A DNA stretch of 64,000 nt from Enterococcus rivorum (GTDB taxonomy: Bacteria; Bacillota; Bacilli; Lactobacillales; Enterococcaceae), in contig NZ_MIEK01000005.1 of the NCBI RefSeq assembly GCF_001742285.1, positions 21,488 to 85,487 of the forward strand, given 5' to 3'. Position 1 is the first letter of the stretch. Each line of letters opens with the position of its first letter. The notes under the pieces are model-generated. The model was not told where the DNA came from, searched no databases, and saw only the letters and a program-made list of their open reading frames with translations. The position numbers were made by a program, and so were the translations under genes. This document shows, piece after piece, positions 40,786 to 48,480 of the stretch.

Positions 40786-41385
40786 TTGAACGTTGTCGAA
40801 CCAATTCGAGAAAAAAAACAGATCGAGGGGATCAAAGGAATTTTATCAGCTGGAAAAATGGGCCAACGAAATGTGTTGTTGTTTTCTATTGGCATAAATA
40901 CGGCTTATCGAATTTCTGATTTACGTCGCTTAAAATTATCCGACGTGCTAACCGTTTCTCGTGGCCGAGTAGTGGCCAAAGAAAGATTGGCCATGAAGGA
41001 GCAAAAAACAGGGAAACATAATTCCATTGTCATTTCCAGAAAATTAAGAAAGTTGATCCTGGACTACGTGGAAAATGAGTTTCCTAAGCAGCTGCTTATA
41101 CAAGACTTTGATTATTATTTATTTCCGAGTCGTAAAGGGAACAATCAGCCATTGAGTCGGCAAGCTTTGTGGGCGGTTATCAGTAATGCGGCCAATACGA
41201 TGGGCTTAAAAAATATTGGCAGCCACTCGATGCGCAAGACGTTTGGGTACTTTTTATATAAAAATGGGACTCATATCGAAATTATCCAAGAGCTGTTGAA
41301 CCATTCTTCCCAACGAGAAACGTTGCGCTATATTGGAATCACACAAGAAGATAAAGATACGGCCGTTATGAGCTTAGACTTATAA
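40786..41385 (+). CDS. Short tyrosine recombinase within the small-gene array
   Basis: 199 residues from TTG 40786. The catalytic set is complete: Arg in NTAYRISDLRRLK, Lys in KTGKHN, HSMRKTFG, LNHSSQRE and the nucleophile Tyr in LRYIGI. Like the homologue at 27377 it lacks the N-terminal core-binding domain. It lies between array genes, behind a palindrome-covered promoter, and an imperfect inverted repeat with CTCAAAA arms follows its stop. It is the natural candidate to act on the array motif; this is inference. Confidence 0.85.
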   Translation: MNVVEPIREKKQIEGIKGILSAGKMGQRNVLLFSIGINTAYRISDLRRLKLSDVLTVSRGRVVAKERLAMKEQKTGKHNSIVISRKLRKLILDYVENEFPKQLLIQDFDYYLFPSRKGNNQPLSRQALWAVISNAANTMGLKNIGSHSMRKTFGYFLYKNGTHIEIIQELLNHSSQRETLRYIGITQEDKDTAVMSLDL

Positions 41386-41387
41386 AG

Positions 41388-41458
41388 TTGTCTCAAAATT
41401 TCTCTCAAAATCAATCTATCACTAATTTACGATTGTGAGAGGAACATTCTGAGGCACG
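41388..41458. other. Imperfect inverted repeat after the recombinase gene (attachment-site candidate)
   Basis: Inner arms CTCTCAAAATCAATC (41402-41416) and GATTGTGAGAG (41431-41441) are inverted with a four-base insertion, around a 14-base centre. Outer arms GTCTCAAAAT (41390-41399) and ATTCTGAGGC (41445-41454) match in 8 of 10 positions. The arms contain CTCAAAA, the beginning of the array motif. Confidence 0.4.
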
Positions 41459-41512
41459 TTCAGTTAATTAATGTTGATAACGGACTGAATAGAAAATTAG
41501 GGAGGATTAAAA

Positions 41513-41698
41513 ATGGCGCGAGAAAGTTACGACCAGTGGAAAGTACCCAAAAGTCAGTTCAATCAATCAATGACTTACTATGTCAAGTGCGACTGTGGAG
41601 ACTTGGCAAAATTGACTTTTTATTCTGGTCCATTTGAATGTCCGACATGTCACAAGAAATATATACAAAGACGTGGACAATATGTAGAAATGAAATAA
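41513..41698 (+). CDS. Small zinc-ribbon cassette-array protein
   Basis: 61 residues with a four-Cys zinc ribbon: CDCGDLAKLTFYSGPFECPTC. The N-terminal QWKVPKSQF resembles NWKVPKTTF in the 31913 protein. GGGAGG precedes the ATG. It is the first gene downstream of the recombinase. Unknown function. Confidence 0.55.
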   Translation: MARESYDQWKVPKSQFNQSMTYYVKCDCGDLAKLTFYSGPFECPTCHKKYIQRRGQYVEMK

Positions 41699-41737
41699 GC
41701 GATTAAAAAATTTTGTAAGAAATTAGGAGGATAATGA

Positions 41738-42028
41738 ATGGAATTCTTGAACTGGACTGTTAATGCATTATTAATTTTCATGATTGTTGTAATGATTGGT
41801 GGCTTTTTCTACGCTGTAGTTATAGCAATCGTCACAACCGCTAAGGAATTTAAGACAAAAGATGACGTTTTAAATTCTTTGAATATGGATAATTCAAGTT
41901 CATTCGACCCTTATACAGCTTTGAAAGTTCTTGAAAATGAAAATCCTATTGAATTTGAAAAAGTTGTTAAAGGGTTGGAAGATACTCTCAAAAAAGATCA
42001 AGAAGGGAAGAGTCATGAAAAAGGATAA
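41738..42028 (+). CDS. Small membrane protein in array
   Basis: 96 residues with one N-terminal membrane helix (about 8-34) and a polar helical tail; the segment EDTLKKDQEGK near the end is encoded by the motif copy at 41987. GGAGG precedes the ATG. Unknown function. Confidence 0.5.
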   Translation: MEFLNWTVNALLIFMIVVMIGGFFYAVVIAIVTTAKEFKTKDDVLNSLNMDNSSSFDPYTALKVLENENPIEFEKVVKGLEDTLKKDQEGKSHEKG

Positions 42029-42131
42029 ATAAGTACTAAATAACTTCTTTTATCCTGATTTGCTTCCTTCAAAAATTGAAATACAAAGTTTACAATAAAA
42101 GTACTAACTTATTAGAAAGAAGGATTTAATT

Positions 42132-42464
42132 ATGAGCAGTAAAAGAAAAGAAATTTTGAATGAATTATCTGACCTGTATGTTTTGCGAGAGGACAGAATA
42201 AATTTTAACAGAATTGAAATGTACACTCTACCTAACAGTTTTATTAGTATAAAAGATGTTTTCGTCGATGAAAGAAGAGATCCACAACCAGTGATAAATT
42301 GTAAAGGTAAGAGATGGTTCCCTATAGTCAAACTTGATAACGGAGATGAAATGATTATCTTATATCCTAGCGCTCCGATAAGGAAAAAGAATACAGCAAT
42401 TGAAGATATTCAAGATGCTGAATTTGTTGAAAAAAGAATTAAACAGTTACTTGAACTTAGATAG
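42132..42464 (+). CDS. Cassette-array protein
   Basis: 110 residues, basic and acidic stretches alternating, with a beta-rich middle (RWFPIVKLDNGDEMIILYP). GAAGGA precedes the ATG. The motif copy at 42469 follows five bases after the stop. No family recognised. Confidence 0.5.
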   Translation: MSSKRKEILNELSDLYVLREDRINFNRIEMYTLPNSFISIKDVFVDERRDPQPVINCKGKRWFPIVKLDNGDEMIILYPSAPIRKKNTAIEDIQDAEFVEKRIKQLLELR

Positions 42465-42468
42465 CTCT

Positions 42469-42557
42469 TTCAAAAAGGATCAGAAAGAAAGCATGGTAGA
42501 AACTGATGAGCGTTTGATGGAACTATTAAATACTATGATTACCCTAAAAAATGATCA
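42469..42557 (+). pseudogene. Remnant of a cassette related to the 31671 gene
   Basis: From the motif at 42469 through GAAAGAAAGCATGGTAGAAA and ATGAGCG the sequence matches the junction and start of the 31671 gene (31634-31676) with only a few changes. The frame then stops after three codons (ATGAGCGTTTGA) and the segment ends at the next motif copy (42544). It appears to be a truncated cassette lying between two junction motifs. Confidence 0.6.
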
Positions 42558-42661
42558 CTAAAGCAGGAAATGTGTTCCGAAACCAAGAAAATCGTACACA
42601 AATAACTGTAAAACGTACGAATTTGCACTGAAAAAGATAAAAAATAGTAGGAGGAAGGCAA

Positions 42662-43037
42662 ATGAAAAGAACATTGATTGGAAAAATGCCAGCAGGTAAA
42701 GAGGTTGAAATGAAATTTAATAATGCAAGCTACATACGACAAGGAAGGATTCCAATTTAAAAGATTTAAATGTTTAAGCACTATAGGTACAGTAATTGAA
42801 TTTGAGGATGATTCGGAACCAGAACCCTTTGTTAATGGATTGCTGAGAGGTTCGCTAAATACTGTTAACGTTGTTGAAACAAAAAATGGTTTTGGATTAC
42901 GTGTCTTTTCTTTCGATGCCTCGGAAGAAAATTCTAAACAAAGAATAGCTGATTATTATAAAGCTGTTCTTACTATGAGACAAGCTGATTTAAACGAAGC
43001 AGAACACTTTTATTCACGTCTCTTAGAGAAAATGTAA
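42662..43037 (+). CDS. Cassette-array gene, possibly frameshifted
   Basis: A 32-residue frame with a good site (AGGAGGAAGG) starts at 42662 (MKRTLIGKMPAGKEVEMKF) and ends at 42760, overlapping a 104-residue frame open from 42723 to 43037 in the +1 frame, which has no ribosome binding site of its own. Together they look like one gene of about 125 codons broken by a one-base shift near 42720-42760, or two overlapping coupled genes. The second part (FSFDASEENSKQRIADYYKA) is soluble. Unknown function. Confidence 0.45.
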
Positions 43038-43072
43038 TATGTCTATAAAAAAACTGAAGGTGGAATTTTTTT

Positions 43073-43261
43073 ATGAATAAAAAATTTAGAGTTAGACGTT
43101 ATGTAAGACAATTTTTACAAGAAAATAGATCAAAGAAGCTTGTTCAGTTAGATATCTCAACTCTTAGTGACAGTCAAACTACAGTGGCAGTTAGAATGAT
43201 GCATAAACTAATAGTGAATTCCCGAAAAAACAATCAAAGTGTATCAATAAAGACTCATTGA
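43073..43261 (+). CDS. Small basic cassette-array protein
   Basis: 62 residues, very basic (KFRVRRYVRQFLQENRSKKL), with a helical C-terminus. GAAGGTGG precedes the ATG. It lies between the weak motif copies at 43042 and 43266. It could bind nucleic acid; no family recognised. Confidence 0.45.
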   Translation: MNKKFRVRRYVRQFLQENRSKKLVQLDISTLSDSQTTVAVRMMHKLIVNSRKNNQSVSIKTH

Positions 43262-43444
43262 GTGTTCAAAAAAACTGGAATGTAAAGCTAATCCCTCTAT
43301 ATATAGAGCTAATTCTTATCCATTAAATTGGAATTATGCTGATTGTGTAGGAGAGCATAGTTCCCCTACAAACGATCCTGTTTCATTGCTAAATCATTGG
43401 ATTGAAGATTTGATTCTAAAAAAGGATTACGGAAGGAGAATAAC
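43262..43444 (+). other. Short interval with possible cassette remnant
   Basis: An open frame without a standard start codon runs here (LECKANPSIYRANSYPLNW, then an end ILKKDYGRRIT) and finishes in the motif copy at 43415, which again encodes LKKD. It may be a decayed cassette gene that lost its start, or use a rare start. Confidence 0.3.
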
Positions 43445-43657
43445 ATGAAGATAGAGTTTCGGTTTTTGAATAAAACCACGTCAACTTTTGAAGTAGTATA
43501 TTTTCAAAACTGGAATGATAGACAACCTCTTTTTACGCATGATCCTAAGAAAGCAAAAAAATATTGGCATAATCAATCTGCTGAAAAAGATTTAAATTTA
43601 TTAAATAAAGTAAAATCAGAAACAGCAAAAACTTTATCAATTAAGCTAGTTTCTTAA
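43445..43657 (+). CDS. Small basic cassette-array protein
   Basis: 70 residues: an N-terminal beta region (KIEFRFLNKTTSTFEVVYFQ) and a basic helical C-terminus. GAAGGAG precedes the ATG. A weak motif (TCAAAATGTTTAG) follows the stop. Unknown function. Confidence 0.5.
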   Translation: MKIEFRFLNKTTSTFEVVYFQNWNDRQPLFTHDPKKAKKYWHNQSAEKDLNLLNKVKSETAKTLSIKLVS

Positions 43658-43696
43658 CTTGTCAAAATGTTTAGGAAGAGATTGGAGGTGTGTTGT

Positions 43697-44369
43697 ATGA
43701 GTCAAAAAAATATTAAGTTAGTTACTAAGATAGATTCTATTGATTTTTATAAAAAAATATACAACAAAGTGTGTAATTCTTTTTGGGAATTTAGACCAAT
43801 ATTTTTTGTTTCTCTATTAATAGGAATGATGATATTTTGTCTACTCATTACTCAGGTTATTAATGACAAAGTTTTAAATGTAGGTAAACCAGTTGATTGG
43901 GGAAATTTAAAAATAACTGCTTTAATTGGCCTGTTCTTTTGGTTACCTTTTTTTATCTTTCTTTTCAAGCATAAAAAAAAACAGCAGTAGAAGCCTCAGA
44001 TACACCCAATATTTAAAAGAAATTAAAAATGAGAGAGGCTTAGAAAATAAGGACATTGATGAACTTATAGATGATATTGGAATTCTAAAGGTAAAGTATA
44101 AGGCGGAAAGAGACTACCTCCTGAATATGCTCTTAAAAATCGGGAAATTAATTGTTCTTCCACTATCTGCTGCAATTTTTAAAGGGTTAATAAGTGACCT
44201 ATATCTTGTTTTACTTGGATTAACGTTCATATGTGTACCTATTCTGTCATTAGGTCTAGCATTTTGGACTGATTTCAAGTCTTTTGAAAGCTTAAGATGT
44301 TTTGGAATTAAAAATTATTATGTTGTTTCAGTAGTGAAACGAGAATTAATGTATATGAAAAAGTTATAA
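43697..44369 (+). pseudogene. Membrane protein gene with a frame change at an A9 run
   Basis: From ATG 43697 (GGAGGTG upstream) a 97-residue frame with two membrane helices ends at 43990. A +1 frame overlapping its end continues to 44369 with a charged helical segment (RYTQYLKEIKNERGLENKDI) and two more membrane helices. Removing one A from the A9 run at 43973-43981 joins the two into a single protein of about 220 residues with four helices. Mutation, sequencing error or slippage are all possible. The family is unknown. Confidence 0.55.
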
Positions 44370-44495
44370 TATATATTCAAAAACAATCACTAATTAAAGA
44401 AAGTCGATTCTCTACAACTTACATAAAAATAAGAGAAAAGTATTCAAATTTAACATTTGAATGAAACTAGTAAGAAACAGAAAGAGGGGATTGTA

Positions 44496-44711
44496 ATGGA
44501 TTTTCTATTAAAGTTGCTAGGCGTTAAATATTTAATTGGGTCTGGAGAAGATTTTCAATGTTCACGAGTATTTTTCCTGTTGATGCTATGTTGGTTAATA
44601 ATTTCTTTTTGGAAAATGCTGATCTTACTCGCTGTTTGTTCAATAGTTGTTTTTGCGAGTATCATTTTCATTTTGATAAAGCTCAGAAAATTTAAACAGA
44701 ACTTTCGTTAA
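44496..44711 (+). CDS. Small two-helix membrane protein
   Basis: 71 residues from ATG 44496 (GAGGGGA upstream), with two hydrophobic segments (about 20-36 and 38-58) and a basic C-terminus. It is the last gene before the SOS-regulated polymerase and is followed by a terminator. Unknown function. Confidence 0.5.
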   Translation: MDFLLKLLGVKYLIGSGEDFQCSRVFFLLMLCWLIISFWKMLILLAVCSIVVFASIIFILIKLRKFKQNFR

Positions 44712-44734
44712 TACATGAATCAGAAACGTAGAAA

Positions 44735-44770
44735 GAGCAACCAACTTACAATTGGGTGCTTTTTTTGCAC
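44735..44770 (+). terminator. Rho-independent terminator
   Basis: AGCAACCAA and TTGGGTGCT pair with one mismatch, followed by TTTTTTTGC. Confidence 0.75.
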
Positions 44771-44789
44771 TTAAATTGTAAACCTGCCC

Positions 44790-44818
44790 TTTACAAAAAG
44801 AACATAAGTTCGTATAAT
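44790..44818 (+). promoter_or_regulatory. SOS-controlled promoter (LexA/DinR box)
   Basis: TTTACA (44790-44795), 17 bases, TATAAT (44813-44818). The spacer contains AGAACATAAGTTCG (44799-44812), matching the Gram-positive LexA box CGAAC-N4-GTTCG in 9 of 10 specified positions. It lies about 40 bases before the polymerase start. Confidence 0.85.
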
Positions 44819-44851
44819 AAGAACTGAAGACTAGCAAAGGATTGATAATAT

Positions 44852-46186
44852 TTGAATTTTGATTATTCATCAGAACCTAAACGAGATATTTTTTTGATTG
44901 ATGTGAAAAGTTTCTATGCCTCAGTAGAATGTGTGCAGCGTGGCTATGATCCATTAACGAAAATGTTAGTTGTCATGAGTGCTGGAGATAACACCGGAAG
45001 TGGATTAGTTTTAGCGGCCTCCCCTATGGCCAAAAGAATATTGGGGATCTCAAATGTTACTAGAGGAAATGAATTACCTGATAACCCTTCTTTAGAAATT
45101 GTTCCACCAAGAATGCGGTTATACATTCGAGAAAACATGAAGATTAATAAAATTTACAATGAGTACGTGGCCGATCAAGACTTACATTTTTATTCTATTG
45201 ATGAATCTATTCTTGATTGTACCGCTTCTCTAAATTTGTTTGTACCCGATGATTCATTAACAAGAAGTGAAAAAAGAGTTCAACTAGCCAACATGATCCA
45301 GAATAAAGTAAAAAAAGAAACAGGCTTAATTGTTACGATTGGAATTGGTGATAATCCGCTTTTGGCTAAGTTAGCATTAGATAATGCGGCTAAATATAAT
45401 TCTAATTTTGTGGCTGAGTGGACATATGAAAATGTTAAAGAAACAATTTGGAATATTCCTACTCTCACTGATTTTTGGGGAATAGGATCTAGAACAGAGA
45501 AAAGCTTAAATCTAATGGGGATTAGGTCCATTGAAGAGTTGGCTAATTGTAATCCCTGGAGACTTAAAAATAAGTTTGGCGTTATTGGCTTACAGCTTTA
45601 CCACCATGCCAACGGAATTGATCGATCAATCATATCTGAACCCTACAAACCAATTGAAAAATCTTATGGCAATAGTCAAGTATTAGATCGAGATTACGTG
45701 AGACAGGAAGAAATCGAAACGGTAATTAGAGAAATGGCCGATCAAGTAGCAACACGTATCCGAAAACACCATTGTCAAACAATGTGCATTCATATTTACA
45801 TAGGTTATTCATTAACTGAAGCTGAGAAAGCTCTATCTAGGCAAATGAAGATACCAGCAACCAATAACACAAAAAAACTAACAGAGCATTGTTTACAACT
45901 TTTTAGGAGATACTACAGCGGTAAAAACGTTAGGCATATTGGTATTACATACAAAAACCTAATATACACGGAAAACGTGCAACTTGATCTATTTGAAGAA
46001 CCTGAAATTACTGAAGCACAAGAAAAACTTGATAAGATTGTTGACAAAATTAGAATGAAGTTTGGTTTTACAAAATTAGTCCATGCTGCAAGCTTGAAAA
46101 GTTCGGGCCGAGCCATAAAGCGAAGTTCTCTTCTAGGTGGTCATACTGGAGGTATGGATGGATTGGAGAATGAAAAGAATGAGTGA
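44852..46186 (+). CDS. Y-family DNA polymerase (UmuC/UvrX-like), SOS-induced
   Basis: 444 residues from TTG 44852 (AAAGGA upstream). Motifs of error-prone Y-family polymerases are present: IDVKSFYASVECVQRG with the first metal-binding Asp, YSIDESILDCT with the Asp-Glu pair, TIGIGDNPLLAKLALD and FWGIGSRTEKSL (helix-hairpin-helix). Plasmid members of this family restore UV survival and mutagenesis. The LexA box upstream predicts DNA-damage induction. The gene overlaps the YolD-like partner by eight bases. Confidence 0.92.
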   Translation: MNFDYSSEPKRDIFLIDVKSFYASVECVQRGYDPLTKMLVVMSAGDNTGSGLVLAASPMAKRILGISNVTRGNELPDNPSLEIVPPRMRLYIRENMKINKIYNEYVADQDLHFYSIDESILDCTASLNLFVPDDSLTRSEKRVQLANMIQNKVKKETGLIVTIGIGDNPLLAKLALDNAAKYNSNFVAEWTYENVKETIWNIPTLTDFWGIGSRTEKSLNLMGIRSIEELANCNPWRLKNKFGVIGLQLYHHANGIDRSIISEPYKPIEKSYGNSQVLDRDYVRQEEIETVIREMADQVATRIRKHHCQTMCIHIYIGYSLTEAEKALSRQMKIPATNNTKKLTEHCLQLFRRYYSGKNVRHIGITYKNLIYTENVQLDLFEEPEITEAQEKLDKIVDKIRMKFGFTKLVHAASLKSSGRAIKRSSLLGGHTGGMDGLENEKNE

Positions 46187-46538
46187 ACTATTAAATGGTT
46201 ATCAGGATAGAAAAATGGCTAAATGGACAGGTTTTTACCTATCAGAGCACACTAGTGTTATAGAGAAAGAAAGACAGCTTAAATCGCAAACTAATGTGAA
46301 AAAAGACCGTTTATCTATGGAAGAAATAGATGTTGTGCTCTACACTGCTCGCTTGTATAATAAACCTGTATCTATTCAAAAAGAAGAACTCGATGCTGAA
46401 GGGAATTACCCTGAAGATGTGATAGGGATAATTGAGGGATATGATTGTTTGGGAATTATTGTTAATGGTTGTAAAATTGACTATGATGAAATTAGGCATG
46501 TGGAAATAAAAGAATTTGAAAAATGGAGTAGCTTATAA
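46179..46538 (+). CDS. YolD-like protein
   Basis: 119 residues from ATG 46179 (GGAG ten bases upstream). The opening SELLNGYQDRKMAKWTGFYL followed by SEHT is the usual YolD-like start, and the C-terminal half (VIGIIEGYDCLGIIVNG, then KIDYDEIRHVEI) is typical too. YolD-like proteins accompany UvrX-type polymerases and are proposed UmuD analogues. It overlaps the polymerase gene and shares its SOS promoter. Confidence 0.88.
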   Translation: MSELLNGYQDRKMAKWTGFYLSEHTSVIEKERQLKSQTNVKKDRLSMEEIDVVLYTARLYNKPVSIQKEELDAEGNYPEDVIGIIEGYDCLGIIVNGCKIDYDEIRHVEIKEFEKWSSL

Positions 46539-46590
46539 AAGAGACAAGCATACATGTATACACATATACATGTATGCTTGTCTCTTTTGC
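46536..46590. terminator. Long terminator built from partition-type iterons
   Basis: AAAAGAGACAAGCATACATG and its inverted copy CATGTATGCTTGTCTCTTTT form a very long perfect stem at 46538-46585. The stem contains ATACATGTATAC units identical to the iterons on the other side of the par genes. Confidence 0.8.
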
Positions 46591-46617
46591 TTTGAATGTT
46601 CTTAAAACAGCTTTTTT

Positions 46618-46656
46618 AAGGTATACATGTATACTTATATACACGTATACCTTAAA
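46618..46656 (-). terminator. Terminator of par operon with iteron sequence
   Basis: AAGGTATACATGTATA and TACACGTATACCTT form a stem just downstream (leftward) of the partner gene; both arms are iteron-like. Read on the minus strand it is followed by AAAAAAGC, so the T-run is only partial on that strand's complement. Confidence 0.5.
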
Positions 46657-46658
46657 AG

Positions 46659-47096
46659 TTAATTACCTTTTTTATAATAGCTTTTCTTGAATGATGAAAC
46701 TAGACGTAGCTTTTTCTTTTGAACGATGTCTTGAAATTCCAAACGTTGTTCTCGATCTAAATTATTAATCATTTGATCCATCATTGCGCCTAACAATTCA
46801 TAGTTGTATTCAAATTGATCGCTAAAGAGGTCAAGAAGAGCGTCGTATTCAACCTTTTGCATGCGTTGAACTCCGATCATTGTTCGACCCAACTGGTATT
46901 CTTCTAAAGCAAGTTGAAATTCTTCTAAATCGTTACTTTCTTCTTTGAAATTTGATTGAAGGTTTTTATCTTCAGGGATATATGGGTTGCTAGGTTCAGG
47001 TAATCTGTTTCTTTTAACGCCATCTTTAAAAGTTCTATTAGTCTCTTCAATTTCAGGCATTAAGCTACTGCGTTTAGGAACAGAGTTTTTATCCAT
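46659..47096 (-). CDS. ParB/PrgO-like partition partner
   Basis: 145 residues: a polar, Pro/Asn-rich N-terminal half and a helical C-terminal half (EYDALLDLFSDQFEYNYELL, MMDQMINNLDREQRLEF) ending in a basic tail. It overlaps the end of the ParA-like gene by eight bases, the arrangement of prgP/prgO and repB/repC on pheromone plasmids. It probably binds the GTATAC-rich iterons on both sides and links them to ParA. The family assignment rests mainly on context. Confidence 0.7.
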   Translation of the reverse strand: MDKNSVPKRSSLMPEIEETNRTFKDGVKRNRLPEPSNPYIPEDKNLQSNFKEESNDLEEFQLALEEYQLGRTMIGVQRMQKVEYDALLDLFSDQFEYNYELLGAMMDQMINNLDREQRLEFQDIVQKKKLRLVSSFKKSYYKKGN

Positions 47097-48129
47097 TTAC
47101 ATTTTCCCCTTCTTTCTCAAAATTTATGTATTCCTGTCCAGATTCACGGTACAAAATTCTTGTTAGTGATTCAATTGCAAGCTTGTAGTATACTTCAAGT
47201 ATTTGTTTATCCCAACGATCCTCTAAGCGAATTCCTCTTCTTGGAACTGAGGTAATTCTTCGCATGTAAGGAATAATAGTGCTAAACAATTCGGAATCTC
47301 CAAATTCATCAAGTGCATCTTGATACACTTCGAGGTCCAAGGTCCATTTAGGAGTGTTTTTTAACACTTCAAGTCGTTTACGAGGTAGTTCACCATTTGA
47401 ATCTAAAGGTGATCCAGGAGCGTTAAGCATGCTTGCTAGAATTCCTAGAATATCAAAATCTTGTTTGAATTTGTAAATTTTTGGTACAAATTTTTTAATA
47501 AAGTCAACTGCGTTTTCTAAACTGTCAGATTGAGTCTGTAAAGCAACGATAATGTAGTCACTACCATACACAGCACTTTTTGTAGCATATGAATCACCTG
47601 GTGGAGTATCAGTAATTAAGATATCTAGATCTTGAATGTATGGATCTAAAAGTGAAGGTAGATAGGAAATCTTTTGATGTTCAAGTGAATCAAAATTAGG
47701 AGAACCTTCAGCTGCAACACCAAACTTGACATCTAAAAAATTTGGAAAGCTAAAAAAATCTGAAGTAGATGGAAATAAATACAAATTGCTATTTATTTCA
47801 ACACGAACCTTGCTTAAATCCCCGTTCTTTATTCCTCTCATTAATGTTTCTTCATAAGCAAAATCACCTTCTTTTTGATTTTGTTTGGTTATTATTAATG
47901 AATTTGTAGTGTTGCCTTGTGCGTCTTGATCTACAACACCTACTTTCAGCCCCATCATTGAAAAAATATTTGCTAATTGGACTGTTGATGCTGTTTTTGA
48001 AACGCCACCTTTCCAATTCGCTATGACAATTTTAATTGGTGCTCTACGCATAGTAACTAATTTTTTTATTAAAGCAACCAACTCTGAATCTTGTTGTAGA
48101 AATTCTACTCTTATAGCCAAGTAAATCAT
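47089..48129 (-). CDS. ParA-type partition ATPase (PrgP/RepB-like)
   Basis: 346 residues with a deviant Walker A motif NWKGGVSKTASTVQLANIF near residue 38, GVVDQDAQGNTTNSL for the A' motif and ILITDTPPGD for the B motif. ParA ATPases move or anchor plasmid copies before division. ATG 48129 directly abuts AGGAAAGG, so TTG 48120 nine bases after that site may be the true start. The operon runs away from the iteron-rich interval shared with repA. Confidence 0.88.
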   Translation of the reverse strand: MIYLAIRVEFLQQDSELVALIKKLVTMRRAPIKIVIANWKGGVSKTASTVQLANIFSMMGLKVGVVDQDAQGNTTNSLIITKQNQKEGDFAYEETLMRGIKNGDLSKVRVEINSNLYLFPSTSDFFSFPNFLDVKFGVAAEGSPNFDSLEHQKISYLPSLLDPYIQDLDILITDTPPGDSYATKSAVYGSDYIIVALQTQSDSLENAVDFIKKFVPKIYKFKQDFDILGILASMLNAPGSPLDSNGELPRKRLEVLKNTPKWTLDLEVYQDALDEFGDSELFSTIIPYMRRITSVPRRGIRLEDRWDKQILEVYYKLAIESLTRILYRESGQEYINFEKEGENVNG

Positions 48130-48480
48130 CCTTTCCTATTTGTACACATGAATACATAGATACAAGTATACATGTATACCACTTACTAGTTGATTTAATA
48201 GTACCAGATTCAAATTAGTTAGTCAAGTGATAACCAATTAGGTATACGTGTATACATGAAAAATCATTAAGGATGTATACACTGACAAATATAAATACTA
48301 GCATAACAGCATTTTAAAATAAAGAAATGTATACATGTATACGCGTATACGTTAATCATATGTATACATACAATTAATTTACAACATATTCTAAATTTTT
48401 ACATTAGGTTTTATGTATACATGTATAAAGAAGAACAACGTATACATGTATACGTTAGAACGATCTAAAAAAAATTTTAA
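48130..48480. repeat. GTATACATGTATAC iteron region (probable centromere and/or origin)
   Basis: Copies or near copies of the palindromic unit TATACATGTATA/GTATACRYGTATAC lie near 48168-48180, 48242-48256, 48329-48351, 48361-48372, 48413-48427 and 48440-48455. The same units are built into the two hairpins at 46540-46656, so both flanks of the par operon carry them. The region also lies directly upstream of repA, so a role in replication control is equally possible. Confidence 0.75.

Larger units (their letters stand above)
40050..43429 (+). repeat. Recurring gene-junction motif CTCAAAAAGGATCA, second block (7 copies)
   Basis: Copies at 40050 (CTCAAAAAAGATCG), 40336 (CTCAAAAAGGATCA), 41987 (CTCAAAAAAGATCA), 42469 (TTCAAAAAGGATCA), 42544 (CTAAAAAATGATCA), 43042 (TCTATAAAAAAACTGA) and 43415 (TCTAAAAAAGGATTA). 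They stand at ends of tiny genes on both sides of the recombinase at 40786. Weaker look-alikes occur at 43266 and 43660. Confidence 0.7.
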
